Part shown: positions 18,666 to 27,733 of the stretch, one piece after another
Position numbering within the stretch: the first letter of the stretch is position 1
How the letters are laid out: each line of letters starts with the position of its first letter
Assembly (NCBI RefSeq): GCF_004912195.1
Contig: NZ_STGW01000005.1
Coordinates: 62,001 to 126,000 of the forward strand
Direction: 5' to 3'
Origin: Nocardioides caeni
GTDB taxonomy: Bacteria; Actinomycetota; Actinomycetes; Propionibacteriales; Nocardioidaceae
Length of the DNA stretch: 64,000 nucleotides
The notes under the pieces: generated by a model
The model's database searches: none
Told to the model about the DNA's origin: nothing
What the model saw: the letters and a program-made list of their open reading frames with translations, nothing else
Program-made: the position numbers and the translations under genes

Positions 18666-19763
18666 TCAGCTGTAGCTGACCTTGACCGTGTCGGTGAGCG
18701 GCAGCGCCTGGCAGCCGAGCCGGATGCCGTCCTCGAGGTCGTCCTTGTCGAGGACGTCGTTGTGGATCATCTTCACGTCGCCCTCGACGAGTCGGATCGC
18801 GCAGGCCGAGCACTCCCCCTCGCGGCAGGAGTACGGCGCCTTGACACCCTTCGACTCCAGGAAGTCGAGCATCTTGGTCCGGGGGTCCCAGTCGTCGAAG
18901 GTGTGCTCCTCGCCGTCCAGCTCGACCTCGAGCTTGACCGGTCCGGCGGGCAGGTCACCGAAGGCGTCCGCGGCCGCGGCGTCGTCGTCGGACTCGGCCG
19001 CGGCGATCTCCTCCTCCGCGGCCTGGATCTCAGCGACGTCGCCGAAGGGGTTGCCGCCGAGGGAGACGAACTTCTCCTGGTGGCGCAGCTCGCGCGGGAC
19101 CTCGAGCTCCTTGAGGACCGAGGTGACCATCTTCATGAAGGGCGCGGGACCACAGACGAAGGAGTCGAACCCGGCGTACTGCCGGGCGAAGGCCTTCATC
19201 TGCTCCTGGGTGGGCAGGCCCTGGACGCTCTCTAGCCAGTGGATGACCTGGAGCCGGTCGGGGTGCTCCGCGGCGAGGCGCGTGAGCTCGTCGGCGAAGA
19301 TGACCGACCGTTCGTCGCGGTTGGCGTAGAAAACGACGATCCGACCGGCGCCCTCCACCAGCGCGGTGCGGGTGATCGACATGATCGGCGTGACGCCGGA
19401 GCCGCCGCCGAAGAGCAGCAGGTCGGCGTTGATGTCCTTCGGCGTGAAGATCCCGGACGGCGGCAGCACCCTCAGGGTGTCGCCGACGGCGAGGTTGTCG
19501 CAGATCCAGTTCGACGCGTAGCCGTCGGCGGTGCGCTTGACCGTCACGGTCAGCGGACCACCGTCGTGCGGGCTGCTGGACAGCGAGTAGCAGCGCGCCG
19601 CGAGTCCGGTCTGGTCGCTCGGCACGGCGACCGTCAGGAACTGGCCCGGTGTGTAGGCGAACTTCTCCGCCGCACCCTCGGGCACGGCGAAGCTGATGGA
19701 CTTGGCGTCGGCGGTCTCCTCGACCACGCCGACGACGTCCAGCACAAAGGACTCGATGTCCAC
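18666..19763 (-). CDS. kshB: KshB, 3-ketosteroid 9alpha-hydroxylase reductase component
   Basis: Moves electrons from NADH through FAD and a plant-type [2Fe-2S] cluster to KshA. The 365-residue protein has the FAD-binding RCYSLSSSP motif, the NAD-binding GGGSGVTPIMS motif, and a C-terminal ferredoxin domain with ligands CREGECSAC...C (Cys 313, 318, 321 and 351). An acidic Glu/Asp/Ala linker (about 243-268) separates the domains. The GTG has GGAG upstream. In M. tuberculosis kshB is distant from kshA; here it is two genes downstream in the same apparent operon. Confidence 0.93.
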   Translation of the reverse strand: MDIESFVLDVVGVVEETADAKSISFAVPEGAAEKFAYTPGQFLTVAVPSDQTGLAARCYSLSSSPHDGGPLTVTVKRTADGYASNWICDNLAVGDTLRVLPPSGIFTPKDINADLLLFGGGSGVTPIMSITRTALVEGAGRIVVFYANRDERSVIFADELTRLAAEHPDRLQVIHWLESVQGLPTQEQMKAFARQYAGFDSFVCGPAPFMKMVTSVLKELEVPRELRHQEKFVSLGGNPFGDVAEIQAAEEEIAAAESDDDAAAADAFGDLPAGPVKLEVELDGEEHTFDDWDPRTKMLDFLESKGVKAPYSCREGECSACAIRLVEGDVKMIHNDVLDKDDLEDGIRLGCQALPLTDTVKVSYS

Positions 19764-19796
19764 GGAACTCCTACGAAACGTTGTGTGGGGCGGGGC

Positions 19797-20099
19797 TCAG
19801 TACCCGTCGTACGCGCCGATCGGGACGTCTCCGGCCCGAACCGCGTCGTCGATGCTAGCCATCATGCGCGGGCACGGCTTGTGCAGATCTCGCCTGCCGG
19901 GCCCGGTTCCTCGGCGCTGGAACTCTTGACAATGCGACCGTCCCTCCGTGCTCCATTGCACGGAGGTCTGGTGCTCGCTGTTCTTCTTCACCCGCACCGA
20001 CGCGAGGCAGTCGAGGCAGGCGACCTCGACGAGGCGCTCCTCGGTGTAGAGGCGCTGGTCCTCGACGGTCTCGGCGCTGGAGGGGACGAAGGAGGCCAT
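19797..20099 (-). CDS. Small Cys-containing protein between kshA and kshB
   Basis: A 100-residue protein, not assigned to a named family. Its ATG overlaps the kshA stop by 4 nt, so it is almost certainly co-translated with the oxygenase. The sequence holds a Cys-x2-Cys (CLDC, residues 28 and 31), SHC (57) and a later Cys (76) with nearby His, which could form a small zinc or iron site. I believe similar small proteins sit beside kshA in mycobacteria and rhodococci (from memory). A role in KshA maturation or electron transfer is a hypothesis. Confidence 0.75.
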   Translation of the reverse strand: MASFVPSSAETVEDQRLYTEERLVEVACLDCLASVRVKKNSEHQTSVQWSTEGRSHCQEFQRRGTGPGRRDLHKPCPRMMASIDDAVRAGDVPIGAYDGY

Positions 20100-21235
20100 C
20101 AGTGGTGGGCGTGCTCGCCGTCGGCAGCCATCCGGGCAAGGTTCTCGGCGACCTCGGCGTGCCAGTACTCGTTGGCCTTGGTGGTGTCGACCTCGAACTC
20201 GAACCGGTCGGTCATCTCGGGCTTGATGTCGGCGACATCGGTGTAGAACTGCTCGTACCACCGACGCAACTGGTAGACGGGACCGTCCTCCTCGCAGAGC
20301 AGCGGATTCTGGACCGCGACCTTGTTCTCCCAGATCGCCACGTCCTGGAGGAAGCCGTCGCCGAAGGACTTGGTATAGGCCTCGGCGATGTAGTCGACCG
20401 ACTTCTCGTCGAGACCCTCGGGCTTCCGCACGCTGATGCCGTACTGGAGCCGGAAGCTCTCGGGCCCGGTCGGAATGTGACAGTTGATGAGGATGACCTC
20501 GGTGACGAAGCCCTTGTAGTCGACCTCGAGCCAGTTGATCATGTACGACGGCCCGTAGTAGGTGGCCTCGGAGCGCAGCATCGAGTCCTCGCCGCTGTAG
20601 CCGCCGTCCCCCTTGTCCGGTCGCCCCTTCGACTCCATGAACTGGGTGGCGGTGTGACCCTCGAAGATGTTGCGGAAGCTCGTCGGGAAGGCGAAGTGCA
20701 CGTAGTAGAAGTGCGCCATGTCCGCGACGTTGTCGATCAGTTCGCGGCAGTGGGAGCCGTTGATCTCCTTCACGTGCCACGACCACGGCGTGTACTTGTC
20801 CGTCATCACGTCCGGCAGCTCCGGAGGCAGCAGGTCGTGGTCGGCCGCCGACCCCTCGGGGTCGTTCCAGATCAGCAGCTGCCCGTTGCGCACCGCCGTC
20901 TCGTAGCGCTGCGTGCGGGCGCGCAGCGGCACGCGCCGCGCGTAGGGGATCTCCTTGCACTTGCCGTCGCCACCCCAGCGCCAGTCGTGGAAGGGACAGG
21001 CGATGTTGTCGCCCTTGACCTCGCCCTGGGTCAGGTCGCCACCCATGTGCCGGCAGAAGCCGTCCAGGACCTTGAGCTCCCCCTGGGAGTCGGCCCACAC
21101 CACGAGCTTGGTGCCGAAGCCCTCGATCGGGTGCGGCTTGCCGTCGCGGAAGTCCTCGGCGAGGCCGAGGCAGTGCCACCCGCGCGCGAAGCGGATGGGC
21201 GCATTTCCCTGATCGAGGGTTCGGGTGTCGGTCAT
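20099..21235 (-). CDS. kshA: KshA, 3-ketosteroid 9alpha-hydroxylase oxygenase component
   Basis: Rieske non-haem iron oxygenase that hydroxylates C9 of androsta-diene-dione-type steroids and leads to B-ring opening. The 378-residue protein has the Rieske ligands CRH...CPFH (Cys61, His63, Cys80, His83) and the mononuclear iron site in NVADMAHFYYVH (His175, His180), plus the conserved GWHCLGLAEDF start. I start at ATG 21235; a GTG 9 nt upstream lies inside the KstR box. TAACGT, inside that box, ends 7 nt before the ATG, so the mRNA is probably leaderless and directly occluded by KstR. Confidence 0.95.
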   Translation of the reverse strand: MTDTRTLDQGNAPIRFARGWHCLGLAEDFRDGKPHPIEGFGTKLVVWADSQGELKVLDGFCRHMGGDLTQGEVKGDNIACPFHDWRWGGDGKCKEIPYARRVPLRARTQRYETAVRNGQLLIWNDPEGSAADHDLLPPELPDVMTDKYTPWSWHVKEINGSHCRELIDNVADMAHFYYVHFAFPTSFRNIFEGHTATQFMESKGRPDKGDGGYSGEDSMLRSEATYYGPSYMINWLEVDYKGFVTEVILINCHIPTGPESFRLQYGISVRKPEGLDEKSVDYIAEAYTKSFGDGFLQDVAIWENKVAVQNPLLCEEDGPVYQLRRWYEQFYTDVADIKPEMTDRFEFEVDTTKANEYWHAEVAENLARMAADGEHAHH

Positions 21236-21236
21236 G

Positions 21237-21250
21237 TAGAACACGTTACA
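21237..21250. promoter_or_regulatory. KstR box between kshA and fadE26
   Basis: TAGAACACGTTACA matches TnnAACnnGTTnnA at every fixed base. It starts 1 nt upstream of the kshA ATG, and the kshA -10 (TAACGT, 21243-21248) lies within it. It is 67 bp before fadE26, which has its own AGGAG ribosome-binding site and so a leadered transcript. One operator probably controls both directions. Confidence 0.85.
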
Positions 21251-21317
21251 GTTTTGCCGTTACAGTGACAACAACCGGCTCGCCCGGACGCACCACAGAC
21301 CCGCCACAGGAGATCCG

Positions 21318-22511
21318 ATGCACATCGACCTGGAGCCGCAGCAGATCGCGCTGCGCGAGGAGCTCCGCGCCTACTTCGCCGAGCTCGTCACGCCGGAGAT
21401 CCGGGCCGGGCTGGCCTCGGCCACCGGCGAGTTCGGCGAGGCCGGCGTCTACAAGGACGTCATCCGACAGATCGGCAAGGACGGTTGGCTCGGTATCGGC
21501 TGGCCCAAGGAGTACGGCGGCCAGGCCCGCTCCATGGTGGAGCAGCTCATCTTCACCGACGAGGCTGCCGTCGCGGGCGTCCCGATCCCCTACCTGACGC
21601 TCAACACGGTCGGGCCGACGATCATGCGCTTCGGCAGCGAGGAGCAGAAGGAGTTCTTCCTCCCGAAGATCCTCGCCGGAGAGCTGCACTTCTCGATCGG
21701 CTACTCCGAGCCCGGCTCCGGCACCGACCTCGCCTCGCTCCAGACGAAGGCGGTCCTCGACGAGTCGACCGGCGAGTGGGTCATCAACGGGCAGAAGATG
21801 TGGACCTCGCTCATCCAGTACGCCGACTGGCTCTGGATGGCCTGCCGCACCGAGCCCGACGCACCGCGCCACAAGGGCCTGTCGATGATCCTCGTGCCCG
21901 CGGACTCGCCCGGCTTCTCCTACACCCCGGTCCACACGGTGGCCGGGGTGCACACCTCGGCGACCTACTACACCGACGTCCGCGTCCCCGCCGGCAACCT
22001 CATCAGCGAGCGCGGCGGCGGCTGGGCCCTGATGACCAACCAGCTCAACCACGAGCGGGTGGCCCTCACGTCCGCCGCACCGCTGCGCCTCTCCCTCGAC
22101 ACCGTCAAGCAGTGGGCGTCCGAGACGCGCAACCCCGACGGCAGCCGCGTGATCGACACCGAGTGGGTCCAGATCGCCCTCGGTCGTGCCCACGCCCGGA
22201 TCGAGGCGCTGACCCTCGTCAACTGGAAGCTCGCCGCCGACGCCGACCACGGCGTGGCGCTCTCCCCGGCCGAGGCGTCGGCCACCAAGATCTACGGCTC
22301 GGAGCTGGCGACCGAGGTCTACCGGACGTTGATGGAGATCGTCGGCCCGCATGCCGGCATCACTGCGGACTCCCCGGGCGCGGCGGTGGCCGGCCGCCTC
22401 GAGCGCTTCCACCGCTCCTCGCTGGTCATGACCTTCGGTGGCGGCACCAACGAGATCCAGCGCGACATCATCGGCTACGTCGGCCTCGGCCTCCCGGCCG
22501 CGAAGCGATAA
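21318..22511 (+). CDS. fadE26: Steroid acyl-CoA dehydrogenase subunit FadE26 (ChsE4)
   Basis: A 397-residue flavin acyl-CoA dehydrogenase. FadE26 and FadE27 form an alpha2beta2 enzyme (ChsE4-ChsE5) that dehydrogenates sterol side-chain CoA esters. Core motifs are present: YSEPGSGTDLASLQT, WVINGQKMWTSL and the C-terminal GGGTNEIQRDIIGYVGLGLP that binds FAD. Assignment rests on the fadE26-fadE27-fadD17 order, which matches Rv3504-Rv3506, and on similarity; FadE28 is the main alternative. AGGAG precedes the ATG and a KstR box lies 67 bp upstream. Confidence 0.85.
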   Translation: MHIDLEPQQIALREELRAYFAELVTPEIRAGLASATGEFGEAGVYKDVIRQIGKDGWLGIGWPKEYGGQARSMVEQLIFTDEAAVAGVPIPYLTLNTVGPTIMRFGSEEQKEFFLPKILAGELHFSIGYSEPGSGTDLASLQTKAVLDESTGEWVINGQKMWTSLIQYADWLWMACRTEPDAPRHKGLSMILVPADSPGFSYTPVHTVAGVHTSATYYTDVRVPAGNLISERGGGWALMTNQLNHERVALTSAAPLRLSLDTVKQWASETRNPDGSRVIDTEWVQIALGRAHARIEALTLVNWKLAADADHGVALSPAEASATKIYGSELATEVYRTLMEIVGPHAGITADSPGAAVAGRLERFHRSSLVMTFGGGTNEIQRDIIGYVGLGLPAAKR

Positions 22512-22520
22512 GGACACCCC

Positions 22521-23567
22521 ATGGACTTCCTCTTCACCCCTGAGCAGGACGAGGCGGCGGATCTCGCGGCGAAGATCCTCGCCGACAAGACGACCAATGA
22601 GCGCCTCAAGCAGGTCGAGGTAGACGAGACGACACCGGGGCGCTTCGACCGCGACCTGTGGAAGGACCTCGGCGAGGCCGGCCTGCTGAGCCTCCACCTC
22701 CCCGAGGAGTACGACGGGGCGGGGCTCGGCCTCATCGAGCTCGCCCGGGTCCTGGTCGAGACCGGCCAGCGTGTCGCCCCCGTCCCGCTGGCCGTGCACG
22801 GCGCGTGCACCGCGCTGCTCGCCGAGCAGGGGCACGCCCCCTCTGCTGCCGTCTACGCCGCCGCGGTCGCCGAGGAGCGGGCCCATCTGCCGTCCGCGCC
22901 CACCGTCACCGCGGACGCGACCGGTGCCCTCACCGGCGTCAAGACGCTGGTCCGCGCCGGCATGGTCGCGGACGCGTTGCTCGTGACCGCGACCGGGCCG
23001 GAGGGCGTGGGCGTCCACCTCGTCGAGACCGCCGGGCTGGACCGCCAGCCGCAGAAGACCAGTGACGGCGACGTCGCGGCGCTCGTCACCTTCGACGCCA
23101 CGCCGTCGACGCGCGTCGGCGATGCCGCGGCCGCGGAGCGACTGGGTCACCTGCTGGTCGCCCTCTCCGCCGCCGAGCAGCTCGGCGTCACGGAGGGTGC
23201 GCTGCGCCTCACCGCGGCGTACGCGAAGACGCGCGAGCAGTTCGGCCGACCGATCGGCACCTTCCAGGCGGTGTCCCAGCGCCTGGCCGACGGCTTCATC
23301 GACGTCCTCGGCCAGCGCCTGACGCTGTGGCAGGCGATCTGGCGCCTGCAGGAGGGCCTGCCGGCTGCGACCGAGGTCGCGACCGCCAAGCTGTGGGCCG
23401 CCGACGCCGGTCACCGGATCGCGCACACGACGGTCCACGTCCACGGTGGTGTGGGCATCGACCTCGACGGCGAGGCGCATCGTTACTTCACCACCGGCAA
23501 GCGTTTCGAGTTCCTCTTCGGGGGCGCGACGGAGCAGGCGCTGGCGATCGGCCGCACCTTCGCATGA
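22521..23567 (+). CDS. fadE27: Steroid acyl-CoA dehydrogenase subunit FadE27 (ChsE5)
   Basis: A 348-residue, shorter acyl-CoA dehydrogenase-fold subunit that pairs with FadE26. It keeps the N-terminal helical domain (MDFLFTPEQDEAADLAAKIL, EEYDGAGLGLIELARVL) and the C-terminal REQFGRPIGTFQAVSQRLAD and VHVHGGVGIDLDGEAHRYF motifs, while the middle beta domain is reduced, as in beta subunits. It follows fadE26 by 9 nt, with AAGGA partly overlapping that stop, and overlaps fadD17 by 4 nt. Cofactor sites are shared with the partner subunit. Confidence 0.85.
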   Translation: MDFLFTPEQDEAADLAAKILADKTTNERLKQVEVDETTPGRFDRDLWKDLGEAGLLSLHLPEEYDGAGLGLIELARVLVETGQRVAPVPLAVHGACTALLAEQGHAPSAAVYAAAVAEERAHLPSAPTVTADATGALTGVKTLVRAGMVADALLVTATGPEGVGVHLVETAGLDRQPQKTSDGDVAALVTFDATPSTRVGDAAAAERLGHLLVALSAAEQLGVTEGALRLTAAYAKTREQFGRPIGTFQAVSQRLADGFIDVLGQRLTLWQAIWRLQEGLPAATEVATAKLWAADAGHRIAHTTVHVHGGVGIDLDGEAHRYFTTGKRFEFLFGGATEQALAIGRTFA

Positions 23568-25132
23568 CCGTACGCGAGCAGCTGCTCGCCCGCTCGTCCG
23601 ACGGCCGCCCCGGCCTGCTCTTCGAGGATCGGCGCTGGTCGTGGTCCGAGGTCGTCCAGGAGAGCGCGGCACGGGCCAACGCTCTCGACGAGGTGCTGGC
23701 GTCCGACCGACCGCCTCACGTCGCCGTGCTGATGGACAACGTCCCCGAGTTCGCCTTCGTGCTCGGCGGTGCGGCCCTGGCCGGCCAGGTCGTCGTGGGC
23801 CTCAACAGCACCCGCCGGGGCGCGGCGCTCGCAGGAGACGTCGCGCGCACCGACTGCCAGGTCGTCCTGGTGGAGCCGCACCTGCGGGACCTGCTCCCGG
23901 ACGACCTCTCCGTGCCGGTCATCGACGTCGACGGGGCAGCGTGGCGCGACCTCCTCGAGCGACAGGCCGGCGCTCCGCTGCCCGACCACCGGTCGAGCCC
24001 GGACGACCTGCTGATGCTGATCTTCACCTCGGGCACCTCCGGCGACCCCAAGGCCGTCCGGGTCACCGACCAGAAGGTCTCCGGCCCCGGCGTCCTCCTC
24101 GGCGAGCGCTTCGGGCTCAGCGCCGGGGAGGAGCAGGACATCGCCTATGTGTCGATGCCGATGTTCCACTCCAACGCGATCATGGCCGGGTGGGCGCCGG
24201 CACTCGCGACCGGCTCCGCGGTCGCCCTCGCCCGACGGTTCAGCGCCTCCGGCTTCCTCGTCGACGTGCGGCGCCATGGCGCCACCTACGCCAACTACGT
24301 CGGCAAGCCGCTGACCTACGTGCTGGCCACCCCCGAGCAGCCCGACGACGCGGACAACCCGCTGCGGCTGGTCTTCGGCAACGAGGCCAACGAGGCCGAC
24401 ATCGCCGCCTTCGCGGAGCGCTTCGGCTGCGAGGTCGTCGACTCCTACTCCTCGACCGAGAACGCCGTCATCGTCCAACGCCGCCCCGGGATGCCGGCCG
24501 GCAGCCTCGGGATGCCGCTCGAGGGGATCAAGGTCCTCGACAGCGAGACGGCGTCCGAGACCGCCGACGCGGTCTTCGACGGCGACGGCGCCCTCCTCAA
24601 CGCCGACGAGGCGATCGGAGAGCTCGTCAACACGGCCGGCCGGGGCGCCTTCGCCGGCTACTACAAGGACGACGACGCCGAGGCCGACCGGATGCGCGGC
24701 GGGATGTACTGGTCCGGCGACCTGGCCTACCGCGACGCCGACGGCTGGGTCTACTTCGCTGGGCGCACCGGCGACTGGCTGCGGGTCGACGGCGAGAACC
24801 TCGCCGCCGCCCCCATCGAGCGGGTGCTGCTGCGCCACCCTGCCGTCGCCGAGGCGGCCGTCTATGCCGTGCCCGACCCGAAGGTCGGCGACCAGGTCGC
24901 CGCGGCACTGCTCCTGCGGAGTCCCGTCGGACCCGATGAGCTCGAGTCCTTCCTCAGTGCCCAGGCGGACCTGTCACGCAAGGCATGGCCGCGCTTCGTG
25001 CGGATCGTCGAGGCACTCCCCCGGACCGCGACCAACAAGGTGCTGAAGCGGACGCTGGCGGCTGAGGGAGTCCCCGCGCCGGGCACCGCGTGGGTGCGGG
25101 CCGAGCGCGGCACGTCGTACGACGTCAGTTGA
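23564..25132 (+). CDS. fadD17: Acyl-CoA synthetase FadD17
   Basis: Adenylate-forming CoA ligase of 522 residues, assigned to FadD17 by its place after fadE26-fadE27. FadD17 activates steroids with shortened side chains (C24 acids have been reported). Motifs: LIFTSGTSGDPKAV (P-loop), DSYSSTEN, YWSGDLAYRDADGW and the catalytic Lys near the end (RTATNKVLKRTL). The ATG overlaps the fadE27 stop (ATGA). Its last 8 nt overlap the convergent gene downstream, so its 3' end is tight. Confidence 0.85.
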   Translation: MTVREQLLARSSDGRPGLLFEDRRWSWSEVVQESAARANALDEVLASDRPPHVAVLMDNVPEFAFVLGGAALAGQVVVGLNSTRRGAALAGDVARTDCQVVLVEPHLRDLLPDDLSVPVIDVDGAAWRDLLERQAGAPLPDHRSSPDDLLMLIFTSGTSGDPKAVRVTDQKVSGPGVLLGERFGLSAGEEQDIAYVSMPMFHSNAIMAGWAPALATGSAVALARRFSASGFLVDVRRHGATYANYVGKPLTYVLATPEQPDDADNPLRLVFGNEANEADIAAFAERFGCEVVDSYSSTENAVIVQRRPGMPAGSLGMPLEGIKVLDSETASETADAVFDGDGALLNADEAIGELVNTAGRGAFAGYYKDDDAEADRMRGGMYWSGDLAYRDADGWVYFAGRTGDWLRVDGENLAAAPIERVLLRHPAVAEAAVYAVPDPKVGDQVAAALLLRSPVGPDELESFLSAQADLSRKAWPRFVRIVEALPRTATNKVLKRTLAAEGVPAPGTAWVRAERGTSYDVS

Positions 25133-26573
25133 GCAGGTCCTCGACGCCGTTGGTGAGCTCGACGACGAAGAAGCCTCCGGTGCCGTCGGTGTACCAGACC
25201 GTGCCCGCCTCGACGTCCCACGCGGGCTGTGACATCGCGGTCGCGCCGTTGCGCGAGGGCTTGTTGAAGTAGGCGACCTCGACGGGGTTCTCGACGTCGC
25301 GGATGTCGAAGATCCGCAGGCCCGAGCCGAGCATCGAGCAGGCGGCGAGGTTGGGGTTGTCCCGCGTCGGCACCGAGCAGTAGTGCGCCGAGTAGCCGCC
25401 GATCGGCAGCGCCGCACCCGGGTCCTTCATGAGCTCGGCCGTGCGGTTCTCCTTCTGGTGCACCGCGAGGCGGATGTCGGAGACGAGCGCGGGCGCCGAG
25501 GAGTCGGTGACGTCGATGATCCGCGCGGCACCGACTGGACTCGTCGCGAAGTCGACCGTCCAGCCGTCGCCGAAGAAGTCCGTGAACTCGTCGACCTCGA
25601 GGACGTACTGACGCCCGTCACGCGTGAAGGGCTCGGCCACCTGCGGGATGGAGATGTCGGTCCAGTCGAGCTCGGAGAGCTTGGTGATCTTCGCCGACTT
25701 CTGGCGGTCCTGGACCTGCGAGACGTCGTAGATCTGCAGGCTCGGGTTGTCGAGGATGCTGTTGGCCGAGGGCGCACCCATGTTGGCGACGTACATCGTG
25801 TCGCCGTCGTCGGAGAAGCGCAGGCCGTGGGCGACCAGGCCGGGGTGGATCAGGATCGGCTTCGGCGACTTCGGGTTGACCATGTCGATCGCGGTGATGG
25901 TGAAGCCCGCGGCGCCCGCCGACCAGAAGGTGTTGCCGTCGGGCGAGAAGCCGCTCTCGTGCCCCAGGACGCCGGACAGTGAGGACGACAGCAGCCGCGG
26001 CTTGCGGCAGTCCTTGCTGATGTCATAGACGTCGAGCACGCCGGGCGCCGTGAGCAGCGTGCCCATGACGCCGACCAGCAGTCCCCGCTCCTCGTTGAGG
26101 AGCAGCGACTCGTGCGGGCTCAGCATGGCCGGCGACATCAGGTTGGCGGTCTTGCGCGGCGCGGCCGGATCGGCCATGTCGAGCACGACGACGCCCAGTC
26201 CGGTGCCGTTGAGCAGGTTGCCGACGACGTCGAGCCCGATCATCCGGGTCGAGTCGTAGAACGCGCAGGTGTGTCCCTGGGCGTCGGTGTAGCGCAGCGT
26301 CTTGAACCCGCCGGTCGCGCCGTACTTGCCCACCTGGCGGGTGTTGCAGGTGTAGCCCTTGAGCGCGCGGCCCGAGGTGAAGTCGGCCTTGGGGGTGCGT
26401 CCCTGGAGCCCGGTCTCCGGCAGCGAGTCGGGTCCGCACGTCGCCGTGGGCACCGCCTGCGGCGGGCCACCGTCCTCTGCGACGGCGAAGGTGCCGCCGA
26501 TGACGACGCCGGCGGCGGCGACCGCCACCGCCACGCGACGTCGCAGCGGGTTCAGCATCGGTCGAGCCCCCAT
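25125..26573 (-). CDS. Secreted LVIVD/beta-propeller repeat protein
   Basis: A 482-residue exported protein. The N-terminus is basic, then hydrophobic (RRRVAVAVAAAGVVIGGTFAVA), a Sec-type signal. The body has repeated blades of the type GVVVLDMADPAAPRKTANL, GVLDVYDISKDCRKP and GLRIFDIRDVENPVEVAYF, characteristic of LVIVD propellers. Start is ATG 26573 with GAGGAG upstream; an ATG at 26558 is possible. It sits inside the sterol cluster without an obvious KstR site, convergent with fadD17. It might bind a ligand or protein at the cell surface; no enzymatic motif is evident. Confidence 0.75.
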   Translation of the reverse strand: MGARPMLNPLRRRVAVAVAAAGVVIGGTFAVAEDGGPPQAVPTATCGPDSLPETGLQGRTPKADFTSGRALKGYTCNTRQVGKYGATGGFKTLRYTDAQGHTCAFYDSTRMIGLDVVGNLLNGTGLGVVVLDMADPAAPRKTANLMSPAMLSPHESLLLNEERGLLVGVMGTLLTAPGVLDVYDISKDCRKPRLLSSSLSGVLGHESGFSPDGNTFWSAGAAGFTITAIDMVNPKSPKPILIHPGLVAHGLRFSDDGDTMYVANMGAPSANSILDNPSLQIYDVSQVQDRQKSAKITKLSELDWTDISIPQVAEPFTRDGRQYVLEVDEFTDFFGDGWTVDFATSPVGAARIIDVTDSSAPALVSDIRLAVHQKENRTAELMKDPGAALPIGGYSAHYCSVPTRDNPNLAACSMLGSGLRIFDIRDVENPVEVAYFNKPSRNGATAMSQPAWDVEAGTVWYTDGTGGFFVVELTNGVEDLLN

Positions 26574-26626
26574 GGCCAGCTCCTCGTCTCGGGTGACGCG
26601 CGTCACTCTAGTGGTGCGTGCGGGCG

Positions 26627-27733
26627 TCAGCCGCCGGCGATGCCGTCGAGCTTCTTGACGGTGTCCTGGAACTCCGCCACGAGGTCGGCCATGACCTCGG
26701 CGACGGGGCGGACCTCGTTCATCCGACCGACGATCTGACCGATCGGCATCGAGATGACGTCCGGGTCGCCGGAGGCGTTGATCCGGTTGTGCGCGTCGGC
26801 GACCAGGAGGTTCTGCAGCGGCATCGGGAGAGGCGCGGGAGCACCCTCCTCCTCCCAGGCCTGCGTCCACTTGGTCTTCAGGAGGCGCGCGGGCTTGCCG
26901 GTGTAGACCCGGGTGCGCACCGTGTCGGACGACGTCGCGCGCAGGAAGGCGGTCTCCCAGCCCTCGTTGGAGGCGAGGTTGCGATACTCCTCGGTGCCGA
27001 GCCAGATCGAGCCGGTCCACACGCCCTGGGCGCCGAGCCCGAGCGAGGCAGCGATCTGCCGGCCGGAGCCGATGCCGCCCGCGCCGAGGACGGGGACGTC
27101 GGGACCGACGGCGTCGACGATGTCGGGGGTGAGCACCATGCTGGCGATCTCGCCGGTGTGGCCGCCCGCCTCGTAGCCCTGGGCGATGATGATGTCGACG
27201 CCGTTGGCGACGTGGCTCTGCGCGTGCTTCGGCGCACCCGCGAGGGCCGCGACCTTCAGGCCCGCGGCCTGGCACTCCGCGATCACGTCGGTCGGCGGCG
27301 TGCCGAGCGCGTTGGCGATGAGCACCGGGCGGTGCTGGAGTGCGACGTCCACGTGGGAGCGAGCCATCGAGTGCAGCCACCCCAGGACGCCCTCGCGCCC
27401 CTCGCCCTCCGGGAGCGGCGGGACGCCGAGCTTGAGCAGCGTCTCGTCGACGAACTTCCGGTGGTCCTCGGGGATGTACTGCGAGAGGTCGGTCGAGGTT
27501 CCCTCGGTGGGCACCTTCATCGGCATGACGACGTCGACGCCGTAGGGCTTGCCGTCGGTGTTGTCGTCCATCCAGGTCAGGACCCGGTCGAGCTCCTCGG
27601 CGTCGTTGAACCGGACGCACCCGAGCACACCCAGGCCACCGGCACGCGACACGGCCGCGGCGACGTGCTCGGAGGGGGTGAAGGCGAAGATCGGGTACTC
27701 GATGCCGAAGGCATCGCACAGCGGGGTGCGCAT
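26627..27733 (-). CDS. Nitronate monooxygenase-family flavoprotein, coupled to fadD19
   Basis: A 368-residue FMN TIM-barrel protein of the NMO/2-nitropropane dioxygenase family. Motifs: GIEYPIFAFTP, IIIAQGYEAGGHTGE (phosphate-binding region) and VLGAGGIGSGRQIAASLGLGAQGV. Its ATG overlaps the fadD19 stop by one base (TGATG), so it is co-translated with a sterol CoA ligase and falls under the same KstR box. Some family members in steroid loci (IpdC) act as enoyl-CoA reductases, so a reductase acting on side-chain CoA esters is plausible but not shown. Confidence 0.8.
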   Translation of the reverse strand: MRTPLCDAFGIEYPIFAFTPSEHVAAAVSRAGGLGVLGCVRFNDAEELDRVLTWMDDNTDGKPYGVDVVMPMKVPTEGTSTDLSQYIPEDHRKFVDETLLKLGVPPLPEGEGREGVLGWLHSMARSHVDVALQHRPVLIANALGTPPTDVIAECQAAGLKVAALAGAPKHAQSHVANGVDIIIAQGYEAGGHTGEIASMVLTPDIVDAVGPDVPVLGAGGIGSGRQIAASLGLGAQGVWTGSIWLGTEEYRNLASNEGWETAFLRATSSDTVRTRVYTGKPARLLKTKWTQAWEEEGAPAPLPMPLQNLLVADAHNRINASGDPDVISMPIGQIVGRMNEVRPVAEVMADLVAEFQDTVKKLDGIAGG

